Source of the DNA: Cryptomeria japonica
Lineage: Eukaryota > Streptophyta > Pinopsida > Cupressales > Cupressaceae
Direction of reading: 5' to 3'
Length of the DNA stretch: 64,000 nucleotides
Assembly (NCBI RefSeq): GCF_030272615.1
Contig: NC_081405.1
Coordinates: 472,552,008 to 472,616,007, forward strand
Shown: one piece after another, positions 44,955 to 55,291 of the stretch
Layout: each line of letters opens with the position of its first letter
Numbering within the stretch: position 1 is the first letter of the stretch
Program-made: the position numbers and the translations under genes
The notes under the pieces: model-generated
Databases searched by the model: none
What the model saw: the letters and a program-made list of their open reading frames with translations, nothing else
What the model was told of the DNA's origin: nothing

Positions 44955-46262
44955 TGTGTGTGTGAGAAGTGGATAAGTATCTGCAAGTTGTAAGACACAA
45001 CACTTCAATTAAGTCATTGCATACATGGTTAGACAGATATAATCATGAATACAAAAACCATAACAAATTGATCTATTTCCTTCTAAAAGATGTGAGTATA
45101 GACTTGCTCTCAAATTTGTATAAGCAATACCAATGACTAGACTACACCAAGACAAAGGATTTAATCTATATGAGCACAAGAATAAGTTAAATGTATGCAA
45201 GATTAAGCTAGATAGGCAAGATTAAGCTAGGTATGCAAGATTAAGCTAGATGAATGAATAGTAAGCTAAATGAATTCAAGCAATCATAATTAAACTAAAT
45301 ATACAAAAAGACAAACTAAGATGCAATAATCTAAAAGAACAATATCTTCAATAACTCTAGAGCAAAAATTGCATAATAACAACAAATCTCAAGGGTGTTT
45401 TGAATTAGAGATGAAGGCTGAATTTAAAGAGACTCAAAAGAGAGACCAATGGTCAAGATCAATTAGGAATGAGCAGTTGAGATTATTCAAGAAAAAAACA
45501 CATTTCAAGATAATTGAAATATCTGAGAGATAAGATTCGGTTAATCTTGAGATAGATTCCAATTATAGTTTGATTGAAAGCATTCAGATTATAAGTCTAA
45601 GTCTGCATTGGAGATTAAATTTAGTTGATTCCATGCACTTGAGATAAAAATAAAATGATTCCATGCACTTTTCTTTAATTTTCTCAAGATTTTTATTTAG
45701 AAAAATCCTTTTCAATGCAACTAGATTTATTTTCTCAAAATCTTTGAGTCTTAATTTATGAGAAAATGATTAATTCAATTTAATTGCTTTTCTGATTTTC
45801 CAAGTTATCTCAATTTTAGAAAAAGAAATATCTTAAGTTTGATTACTTTTCTCAATTTAATTATTTTCTTTTGTTTTCAATTTAACTCTTTCTTTTGCAG
45901 ATTAATTCCTCTTTTTGTGATTAATCTCTTTTTGTAAATTAATTCCTTTTTTGTGATTAATCTCTTTTTGTAAATTAATTCCTTTTTTATAATTAAAAGG
46001 AAAATTTATTAATTAATTAAATATGCTAGGATATTCAATTAAATAAATAGAATATTTGATCAAATTGATTTACTTGGAATGATTTAATTAATTAAATAAA
46101 TATTTAATTCATGTTGAGTGATTTATTTACCATTTAACATTAATGATTGAGAATTAATTAATTAGGTGCTCAAGGTTGATTTAATTGCCTTTGGTTAGGA
46201 TCTTGGTGATGTTGTCGAGATTAGGGGCCCATGGTTTAGATGACCATTTTTAGGGTATTACA
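44955..46262 (-). repeat. 5' LTR of element B (1308 bp)
   Basis: On the minus strand it starts TGTAATACCCTAAAAATGGTC at 46262, clearly related to TGTATACACCTAAAAATGGTC of A, and ends CACACACA before the primer site. It contains three copies of a GCAAGATTAAGCTAG unit (45195-45258) and a 46-base tandem repeat of GTGATTAATCTCTTTTTGTAAATTAATTCC type (45900-45985). The rest is AT-rich with nothing recognised. Confidence 0.8.
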
Positions 46263-46738
46263 ATAACAAGCTTCACATATGTCGGCCCAATCTCCTTGAA
46301 CTCAAAACTAATCACTAAAAGCATCCAAGGATTCTGGATCACATGTTACATCAAAATAGCTCTGTTCTTCCTAGATTGCCAGATACCAGACCTTCAATCT
46401 CACTCAGGAATCAACACCGGTTACTAGGATTATGGAATAAACTGCCTCGAACCTCAAATCATCTACCTCTATTACCACAACCAAAGTCATGCAACCAAAA
46501 TCAAGATCTACACCAATGTACTCATACTTTGTCGAATATTGTATACCACCTTCCAGACTTATGTCAAATGATAATACAACTTCTGGTAAATCAAATCTAC
46601 GCATATAGGATATGATTTCTGAATTGATTTGCCATCAATGACAACTCCTAAGCATCTCTCATGCATCAATCTTCTCCGGAACAATGTCTCTTGTGAACAA
46701 TCTCCCCCTTTGGCATTCATGGCAACACTGTGAAAAAT
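46263..46738 (-). repeat. 3' LTR start and polypurine tract of element O
   Basis: The minus strand reads ATGCCAAAGGGGGAGAT (46716-46700) and then TGTTCACAAGAGAC at 46699, the layout of polypurine tract plus LTR start also seen in I and S. The LTR is cut at 46263 by element B, leaving 437 bases. Bases 46717-46738 belong to the non-coding end of O, which continues at 51824 beyond element S. Confidence 0.65.
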
Positions 46739-46743
46739 GACAG

Positions 46744-46952
46744 TGTTGGTATTTTGATATAGTTTTGTCATTGATGTCAACACCTACTGAATACACCTAC
46801 TTTGGAGATCCAGCAACATTCACCAGTAAATATTTGTATTGTTACTCCCAGGGGGAGAAATGGAGATTGTTGGTCTTTGTATTTGGCATTTCTGTTTTGG
46901 CACTGTGATGGTTTTTCCATCTTGTGTTGCCATCAATGCCAAAGGGGGAGAT
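46744..46952 (+). repeat. LTR stub fused to an internal 3' tail, element S
   Basis: 46744-46824 equals the first 81 bases of the S LTR. From about 46832 it equals 50642-50762, the internal end, including AGGGGGAG and AAAGGGGGAGAT. The junction at 46825-46831 (AGTAAAT) shows no long homology. Confidence 0.9.
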
Positions 46953-48005
46953 TGTTGGTATTTTGGTATAGTTTTGTCATTGATGTCAACACCTACTGAA
47001 TACACCTACTTTGGAGATCCAACAACATTCACCGACAAACAGTAATCTGTGCAATAGTTACTAGTATATGGTTAACCAGCAAGATATAATGTTCACTGGT
47101 ACTTGGAATGACATGGAAGACACTTGGTAATGTCGAAGACATCATGTGGACACTTTATTTTGAAGTAATAATCATTGGTATATTCATATTTGCATATTTT
47201 CTTTTACCGACAAATAGGTCCAGGTTATCTAGGGTTACACCAGTAGGTTTATCTTTTCCAAATCAGCATGGCATGCTATGGAGATGATTTATTATTGTTG
47301 TAAATACATTAAGCCGACATGTTTAATCGGTTATTGCATCAAATATTATATTATTTGTAAAATGTTTTATTGTAATATCTTGTAGAGATGACCTACTAAA
47401 ATTGGTCTTAGGGTATGGTATAAATGTAAGATCTTATTTGTAAGATCAAGTGTGGAATGCAAAAAAGATTTAAGTGATGGTATATGCGAGATAAAGCAGA
47501 GGCATACACGAAAAAATCATTTGAAGGTAAAGTTATGTTTTTGTAGAAGCATATCAGCATTACACTGGTACTGAATCTAGCATATGAAGATGCTATTTTG
47601 TGCAGTACATTCTTATTGGATTTAACCATCCAACTGTAGTCAGTGTGACTCCCATTTGTGATTGAGCAGTGAGCTCTAGGCTGTTGGCCTTTCTGTATGT
47701 GCAGACCCCTCTTTGTACACTTACTATCTACAGTAGTATCATCTGATTGTGGGTAGGTTTCCCACCATGGTTTTTCCCCTTACAGGCTTTCCACGTACAA
47801 ATATTGGTGTCATGTGTTGTGGATGACTTTGTGTTTATGTTTCATCCATTAATTCCTACCAGTATAGCAATTTATCGCTAACACTGTCTACCGGTATACT
47901 TAATTGATTCATCGGTATTAAGCATTAAGTCGGTTAATAAGTTTTTGGTTTGAATTTATTTGACAACTGATTCACCCCCCCCTCTCAGTTGTCTTCGGGA
48001 CCTAA
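46953..48005 (+). repeat. Middle LTR of element S
   Basis: It starts TGTTGGTATTTTGG and ends GGGACCTAA. The final CA and the primer site are gone, because the next base is already inside integrase. Over the first 160 or so bases it differs from 50763-51818 at seven sites, all transitions, by eye. Confidence 0.92.
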
Positions 48006-50375
48006 TTAGAGAAAAATCAGAAGCACTTGGGAAGTTCAAACTATTCAAAGCAAAGGTTGAAAATGAAACTGGTAAGAAAATCAAATGTTTAAGATCAGAT
48101 CAAGGAGGAGAATTCACATCTAAAGATTTTAATAAATTCTGTGAAGTGAATGGAATCAAAAGACAGGTATCAGCACCTCGGACATCATAGCAGAATGGAG
48201 TTGTTGAAAGGAAAAACAAAACTATCTTGGACGTAGCAAGAAGTATGTTGTCAGAAGAAAATCTACCACATGTGTACTGGAGAGAGGCAGTAAGCACTGC
48301 TGTCTATACATTCAACAAAGTTCACATCAAAGGTGAAACCGGTAAGACCCCTCATGAACTATGGTTTGGTAATATTCCTACTCTTAAGTATTTTAGAAAT
48401 TTTGGAAGTAAATGTTATATTAGAAGAGACGAGTATATTGGCAAATTTGATCCTATAAGTGATGAAGGAATATTTCTTGGTTATTCATCTAAAAGCAAGG
48501 CATATAGATGTTTTAATAAAAGATTACAGAAAATTGTTGAGAGTACAAATGTAAAGATTGATGAACAATTCAGAGGAACTTCAAGATATATAGACTCTGA
48601 ACCGGAAACAAAAATTTTGAAAAATGAACCTACAATGAATCCATTGGTACAGAATGATGATCCAGTTACTCCGGTATCATCAGAGGATTCCACAGTAATT
48701 GAAGAACAACAACAGACTAAGACACCTAGGTATGTAAGACTGAATCATTCTAAAGATCAGATAAGTGGAATCAAATTTAAAGGAGTTATGACAAGAGGAA
48801 GATTGGCAAATGAAGAGGTATGTCTTATTTCTCAAATTGAACCATTATCTATCAATGAGGCATGTGAAGATAAATTTTGGATTAAAGCTATGGAAGAAGA
48901 ATTAGGACAAATTGAGAAAAATAATACTTGGACATTAGTTCCCCGGCTTAAAGATAAAAATGTAATTGGAACCAAATGGGTATTTAGAAACAAACTTAAT
49001 GAAGATGGTAAGGTTGTCAGAAATAAAGCAAGATTAGTGTGTAAGGGATATTCTCAGAAAGAAGGAGTTGATTACAATGAAACCTTTGCACCGGTAGCTA
49101 GAATTGAGGCAGTTAGATTATTCTTGGCTTTTGCAGCTCACAAGGATTACAAATTTTATCAAATGGATATTAAATGTGCATTTCTGAATGGAGATCTTGA
49201 AGAAAAAGTTTATATTGAACAACCTAATGGATTTTCTTTGACAAATGGCAATAATATGGTTTGCAGATTAAGAAAAGCTCTGTATGGATTGAAACAAGCC
49301 CCAAGAGCTTGGTATGCAAGATTGGATAAGTATCTTTTAAAGATTGGTTTTACTAAAGGAAATGCAGATAGAAATTTATATTACAAAGTAACTAATGATG
49401 GCATCTTGATTATTGAAGTATTTGTTGATGATATAATCTTTGGAGGAGAAGATGGATTATGCAAAGAATTTTCTCTTGAAATGCAGCAAGAATTTGAAAT
49501 GTCTATGATTGGAGAAATAAAATTCTTTTTAGGATTGCAGATCTTACAGACTGATAAAGGTATATTTTTGAATCAATCCCAAGTACTTGAAAGAACTACT
49601 AAAGAAATTTGGGATGGAGAACTCTAAACCGGTAACCACACCTATGACTACAAATGACAAATTATCTCAAAGGAATGAATCTACACCTATTAATCCACCT
49701 AGATACAAATCTATGATAGGAGGTTTACTATATTTGACACAAACCATACCTGATATTATGAATGCAGTATTTATAGTTTCTAGATTTCAGAGTAATCCTA
49801 GGGAAAATCATGAATCAGCAGTGAAAAGGATTTTTCGGTACTTGCAAGGCACAACAAATCTTGGATTATGGTATCCTAAAGATGAAAACTTTGATCTATG
49901 TGCATATATAGATGCAAACTGGGTAGGAGATGTAGATGATAGAAAAAGCACCACTGGAGGAGCATTCTTTCTTGGAAAAAGATTAGTCTCTTGGTTGAGT
50001 AAGAAACAGACTTGTACATCTTTATCAACAGCAGAATCAGAATATGTTGTAGCAGCAACAAATTGTACATAGGTACTTTGGCTTAAGCAAATGTTGAAAG
50101 ACATAAAAGTAAAATGCAAGGAACCTATTACTATATACTGTGATAACACTATAGCTATTGATATATCTAAAAATCCAATATTACATTCTAAAACAAAACA
50201 TGTTTCTATCAAACTGAATTTTCTAAGGGAAAAAGTTGAAGAAAAAGAGATAAAACTGGTTTATGTGAATACTAAAGAACAACTTGCAGATATTTTCACA
50301 AAACCTTTGCCTAAGGAAACTTTTGAGTATCTCAGAGATCATCTCGAAGTCATACCACCACTGGTAGAGACTTAG
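48006..50375 (+). pseudogene. Partial copia pol of element S: integrase core, RT, RNase H
   Basis: gag, protease and the integrase N-terminus are deleted. Integrase begins at FKLFKAKVENETGKK and retains RSDQGGEFTSKDF (Asp) and QNGVVERKN (Glu), with a TAG at 48188-48190 between them. [76 protein letters not shown] and the catalytic [10 protein letters not shown] one-base shift near 49577 changes frame. RNase H: YIDANWVGDVDDRKSTTGG, SLSTAESEYVVAATNCT, a TAG at 50070-50072, ITIYCDNTIAI and KTKHVSIK. The last part ends at TAG 50373. Confidence 0.93.
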
Positions 50376-50762
50376 ACAGTTGATGCTTGTCATCAACTGA
50401 CAGAATTAAAATGGACAAATCTTTATTCCGGTATTTGATGAGGAAGCTACTTCAAAGGGGGAGTAGTTGGTATATTGAATTGGTTGGTATTTTGTATGAA
50501 CTTGACCTTTTGTGACTTTGGCATTTGATGTCAAAGGGGGAGAGATATCTATGGAAAAACACATTATCTTTTTGATAAGAAAAAGAGATTTTAGGGGAGA
50601 GATTTTGAAAAACAACTTTAAAGGAGAAATTGATATGAAAGATTTGTATTGTTACTCCCAGGGGGAGAAATGGAGAATGTTGGTCTTTGTATTTGGCATT
50701 TTTGTTTTGGCACTATGATGGTTTTTCCATCTTGTGTTGTCATCAATTCCAAAGGGGGAGAT
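50376..50762 (+). promoter_or_regulatory. Repeated polypurine motifs upstream of the 3' LTR of element S
   Basis: Four AAAGGGGGAG-type tracts lie at 50454-50463, 50533-50542, 50659-50667 (CAGGGGGAG) and 50751-50760, the last next to the LTR. Multiple copies of this motif are a known mark of Sireviruses. No protein-coding sequence is seen between them. Confidence 0.85.
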
Positions 50763-51818
50763 TGTTGGTATTTTGGTATAGTTTTGTCATTGATGTCAAC
50801 ACCTACTGAATACACCTACTTTGGAGATCCAGCAACATTCACCGACAAACAATAATCTGTGCAACAGTTACTGGTATATGGTTAACCAACAGGATATAAT
50901 GTTCACCGGTACTTGGAATGACATGGAAGACAATTGGTAATGTCGAAGACATCATGTGGACACTTTATTTTGAAGTAATAATCATTGGTATATTCATATT
51001 TGCATATTTACTTTTACCAGCAAATAGGTCCAGGTTATCTAGGGTTACACCAGTAGGTTTATCTTTTCCAGATTAGCATGGCACACTATGGAGATTATTT
51101 ATTATTGTTGTAAATGCATTAAGATGACATGTTTAATCAGTTATTGCATCAGATATTATATTATTTGTAAAATGTTTTATTGTAATATCTTGTAGAGTTG
51201 ACCTACTAAAATTGGTCTTAGGGTATGGTATAAATGTAAGATCTTATTTGTAAGATCAAGTGTGGAATGCGAAAAAGATTTAAGTAAAAGTATATGCAAG
51301 ATAAAGAAGAGGCATACACGAAGACATCATATGAAGGTGAAGTTAGGTTTTTGTAGAAGCATATCACCATTACACCGGTACTGAATCTAGCATATGAAGA
51401 TGCTATTTTGTGCAGTACATTCTTATTGGATTTAACCATCCAACTGTAGTCAGTGTGACTCCCATTTGTGATTGAGCAGTGAGCTCTAGGTTGTTGGCCT
51501 TTCTACATGTGCAGACCCCTCTTTGTACACTTACTATCTGTAGTAGTATCATTTGATTGTGGGTAAGGTTTCCCACCATGGTTTTTCCCCTTACAGGGTT
51601 TCCATGTACAAATATTGGTGTCATGTGTTGTGGATGACTTTGTGTTTATGTTTCACGCATTAATTCCTATCGGTATAGCAATTTATTGCTAACACTGTCT
51701 ACCGGTATACTTAACTGATTCACCAGTATTAAGCATTAAGTTAGTTAATAAGTTTTTGGTTTGAATTTATTAGACAAATGATTCACCCCCTACTCTGAGT
51801 TGTCTCTGGGACCTAACA
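50763..51818 (+). repeat. 3' LTR of element S
   Basis: 1056 bp, TGTTGGTATTTTGG to GGGACCTAACA, followed by the TSD gacag. No coding sequence. Confidence 0.95.
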
Positions 51819-51823
51819 GACAG

Positions 51824-53885
51824 TGTCAAAACTATCTGCAAAACTTGAAAATTGCAATACCTCAACCTTAACAAATCAATAAGCCCCCCCTAAGAATTTG
51901 CACCATTTTTCACTTTTCTCTCTCTTCCCCTTTGACAACAATGCCAAAGATAGGAATCCGCCAAAATTTATAGACATGGATATATACATTTACTTACAAA
52001 AATTTAAAAATATCTGCAAAAAATGTCTTTAGGCACAACAAGTGGTCATCCCAACTGTTTTTAAAACTCCAAAATATTGATCAGACCACTGAAAAGATAG
52101 GCATGCATCTTAACTCCTCTTCGACTTGCTGGAACACTCTTATTTAGAGAATTCATTGCATCTTGCTTACTATTGATTAGTGAATCTATTTGTGGAGTGA
52201 TAAGGCTTCTTACTTCTCCCACTCTACCCAAAATCTTGTCCTTCTCCTAATTTAAGATCTTAATCTTATCAAGTATACTCATAACCTGAGCTTAAAAATT
52301 GCTAGTCGAGATTGATTGAGGTGCATAGGATTGAGATATGCTAGCTAATTGTCTTTCACATTCTTTTATTTTCTTGTCAATGTGAATAGTAAACTTAGGC
52401 AAAATTAGACATGACTTGTATATTTGACTATCTTCATCTAATGCATCTTTTATATTCTTCATAGTAGTTATCAAAATCACCCTATCTCCTTCAATCATCT
52501 TCAAAATTGTTCTCAATCTCACAACATTAAACTAAGTCAAAACTTTAGCATCTGCTACACTCTCTAAAGACACAAAATGAGATTCTATTGCATTGAGTAT
52601 GCTTCTAATCTTACTAGAGGGAGTATTAGTTGTATCTAGTTTGAATGATGACAAAATTTTCTCTAACACATCTATGGCCAAAGTTATCAATACTTTGTCT
52701 ACGGTGTAGGACTGGAGTAAGTCCTTACTTTCTTTTTCTTGAGCAAGAGTTTCTAGCTTCAATGCTTGAATAAGAGATAGTGAACTTAGATCTATAGGCT
52801 CTTGAGTGAAATCATCTGAGTTAGTGACAATCTATTTTCCCTTATCTGCTCCAGTGTCTCTTACTACTATCACTAGAGCTTGATCATCCTTCTCTTCTCC
52901 TTTCTCCTTCTCTGCCACCTCTGCATCTTCAACTTTTACAATTTCTTCATACTTTTTATCATCAACCTCTCCCTTTCCATCATCAATCTCCTCGGCTTCC
53001 TTTTCAGAGTCAACTTCTATCATTGAAGGATTTTGTTCAATTTCATCGGAGACTCCAACATTCTGATCATCAACATCATCAATTATTGTATGCACATTGG
53101 TCTGCTCTTCTAGAATGGATTTATCAGTTGGTTTTTCTTTCTACACATTAGGAACCATTGTACGTACTTCTATAATAAAAGTGTCTTCATGTGTCTTCTC
53201 TTCTGGTTGGGTGTCATCTTGTGCCGAATTTATATCATATCTGTGCTCTTTCAAAAATTGTCTCAAAATTGCTCTAGTCTCTTTGGTCACTTCATCTATT
53301 TTCTCAAGCATAATCTTATTAACTCTCTTCTTTCTTCTGAATATGTCCTTTGCAATCTTTAGCAATCTATCAACTTCAACTTTAGAAATTACAGAACTCA
53401 AAATAACTAATACATATTATTTTATTCTTTCATCCTCTAAGTTGGTTGTATGTCTCCTGGCATCCAAAATATCATACAATTCCTTCAGAATCATAGATGA
53501 CACTTCTATCAAGGCTTTTCTATACACATTCATATGCTTTACAACTGCTTCCTCTATAGCTCTCTAATCATTATCATCATAGTTTTCATAATATACATGC
53601 ACATTCTTCAAATTACCTTACTTTAGCACTTCATCAATTATTTCATTTAATGTCATTAGGGGCACAACATAATAAGTACCTTCTATCTTGTTAGACTTCA
53701 GAGCTTCATCAAGCTCAGACTTTGACTTTATATTAGATCTAGGTCTACCAGATGGCTCAGCTTCAGTTCTTGGCTTCTTGGTCAGCTGGGATCCATCGGA
53801 TTGAGGCTTCTTCACTACCTTTACATAGGTAGTTGTCTTCTTCAGCTCTTTCACCCCTTCATCAGACTCCATCTCAATATCTTCA
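51824..53885 (-). pseudogene. ORF2 C-terminal part and 3' non-coding end of element O
   Basis: The reading enters from the right of element I (53885) with MESDEGVKELKK and a basic segment QLTKKPRTEAEPSGRPRSN. It goes on in pieces separated by stops: LKIAKDIFRRKKRVNKIMLE (53401-53141), an acidic stretch rich in Glu, Asp and Lys (53095-52832), and helical segments LLQSYTVDKVLITLAIDVLE (52762-52532) and MIEGDRVILITTMKNIKDAL (52522-52292). The layout (basic, acidic, then coiled coil) equals that of I (56531-55292), though sequences are far apart. From 52291 to 51824 it is non-coding, with a tract TCTTCCCCTTTG (minus CAAAGGGGAAGA) at 51923-51934. Confidence 0.7.
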
Positions 53886-54967
53886 CGATTGACTTGAAAA
53901 GCACTGAGAGGTGGGGGTGAATCAGTGACACCAAAAATAAAACTACTTTAAACACTAACCGGTAGATGAACTTAACAAAACTTTTAAACACAATGCATGT
54001 AGTCCAAAATGATATAAAAACATCCACAATATGTAAAACATCTACCATAACACAAGTGTTTGTACGTGGAAAACTCAAATAGGTAAAAAACACGATGAGA
54101 TGGAACTCACAAGTTAACTATCTACAGTAATAGATAACGTACCGGTTAAGGTCTACAAAGTGCTCTGTTAGGAGAAAATCTTGTTAGAGATCCCAAAGCT
54201 TGATTAGAAGCTTATACCCTATGAAAGGTAGTATCCTGTTAGGAGTAACCTCAATGGAGGATTTCTATATCCAAACTAATGGATCACCCTGTTAGAGGAT
54301 TTGAATAATGAAGCTTGTTAGAGCTTACCCGATTAGGGGACTTTAATTCTGCTGAAATTGTTAAAAGACAATTGGATTTGTTTGATCTGTCTATGTAGCA
54401 TAATACTTGCTTGATCAGATCCTTCTAAGCATAATCAACACTTATTTTCAACATACTCTGCATCTTAACACTTTTTCCTTTCGCACACAACTTATCACTT
54501 TCACTCATATAAAATAATTCATTGTGATGTCAATATATAGACATTTAGATTTCATGTTGGCCTCAAGAAATCATAACACAATTACCTAGGTGTAGTGTAT
54601 CTGGTCAAGTGATCATAACTCATCACAAAAATACCACCAAAAAATGTCGATGGTGATAACTCATCACACAATCTACAATTACCAGTTGGAACACTAAATA
54701 CCGGTTAGAGTTAAACCATTTGACTTTGATGCTTCTGAGATAGTCACCACTAGATCTTCATGTTGATGTTGAGACACATATAACTGAGTGGTTATCTTCA
54801 TGCATACACCGGTTGTTGCCAAGTACCAGTTAGAAATAAACCTTTAGTATACCGATTGTAGTGTAAACAACTTTGAAGTTACACTGGTAGACAATATAAA
54901 CATGTGTGTATGTGTTTCATCAATAACAACATATGATGAATTCATTACAATTATCATCAAGCCAACA
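53886..54967 (-). repeat. 3' LTR of element I (1082 bp)
   Basis: The minus strand begins TGTTGGCTTGATGATAATTG at 54967 and ends TCAAGTCAATCG, where the expected CA end has decayed. It aligns with 60164-61247 along the full length. The polypurine tract GCCAAAGGGGGAGAT precedes it. Confidence 0.93.
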
Positions 54968-55155
54968 ATCTCCCCCTTTGGCATCGATTGCAACACTTGG
55001 AAAATTTTACAACAATACCGCTAAGTGTGCATATAAAACAAATTTACACATATACACATGCTCCCCCTTAATGCATACATTATACAAAATTTTCAAAAAC
55101 ACACATACATATTTCTACTCCCCCTTTGACAACAATGCCAAATTGAAAAAGTAAA

Positions 55156-55190
<35 letters not shown>

Positions 55191-55291
55191 ATTTGTATCA
55201 AAGTGTTCAACATATACAACAACTTGAAAAAATGAATCAAGATTCAGGCATAAACTAGTCTCATGAAAATAACATTAAAGTTCTTCTTTAA
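54968..55291 (-). promoter_or_regulatory. Non-coding end of element I with repeated polypurine motifs
   Basis: On the minus strand AAAGGGGGAG-type tracts are at about 54979-54970, 55069-55061 (AAGGGGGAG) and 55130-55121. The first adjoins the LTR. A (TA)n(GA)n microsatellite is at 55158-55187. The motif and its repetition match element S, which gives a reason to think they share reverse-transcription machinery. Confidence 0.8.

Larger units (their letters stand above)
40265..46262 (-). mobile_element. Element B: Tat-lineage Ty3/Gypsy retrotransposon, upstream piece
   Basis: Minus strand: 5' LTR (46262-44955), primer site, leader (44932-42880), gag, protease. Its reading is interrupted at 40265 by T and resumes at 26310. 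B itself is inserted in the 3' LTR of element O; bases 46263-46267 (ataac) are the predicted TSD, with the partner left of the window. RT, integrase and 3' LTR are not in the window. Confidence 0.85.
46744..51818 (+). mobile_element. Element S: Sirevirus-like Ty1/Copia element with three LTRs
   Basis: The TSD gacag is 46739-46743 and 51819-51823. Order: first 81 or so bases of an LTR (46744-46824), last 120 or so bases of an internal region with polypurine tract (46832-46952), full LTR (46953-48005), 3' part of pol (48006-50375), repeated polypurine motifs (50454-50762), full LTR (50763-51818). One TSD pair encloses three LTR copies. A likely history is unequal LTR recombination giving a dimer, followed by deletions in both units. 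Confidence 0.92.
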
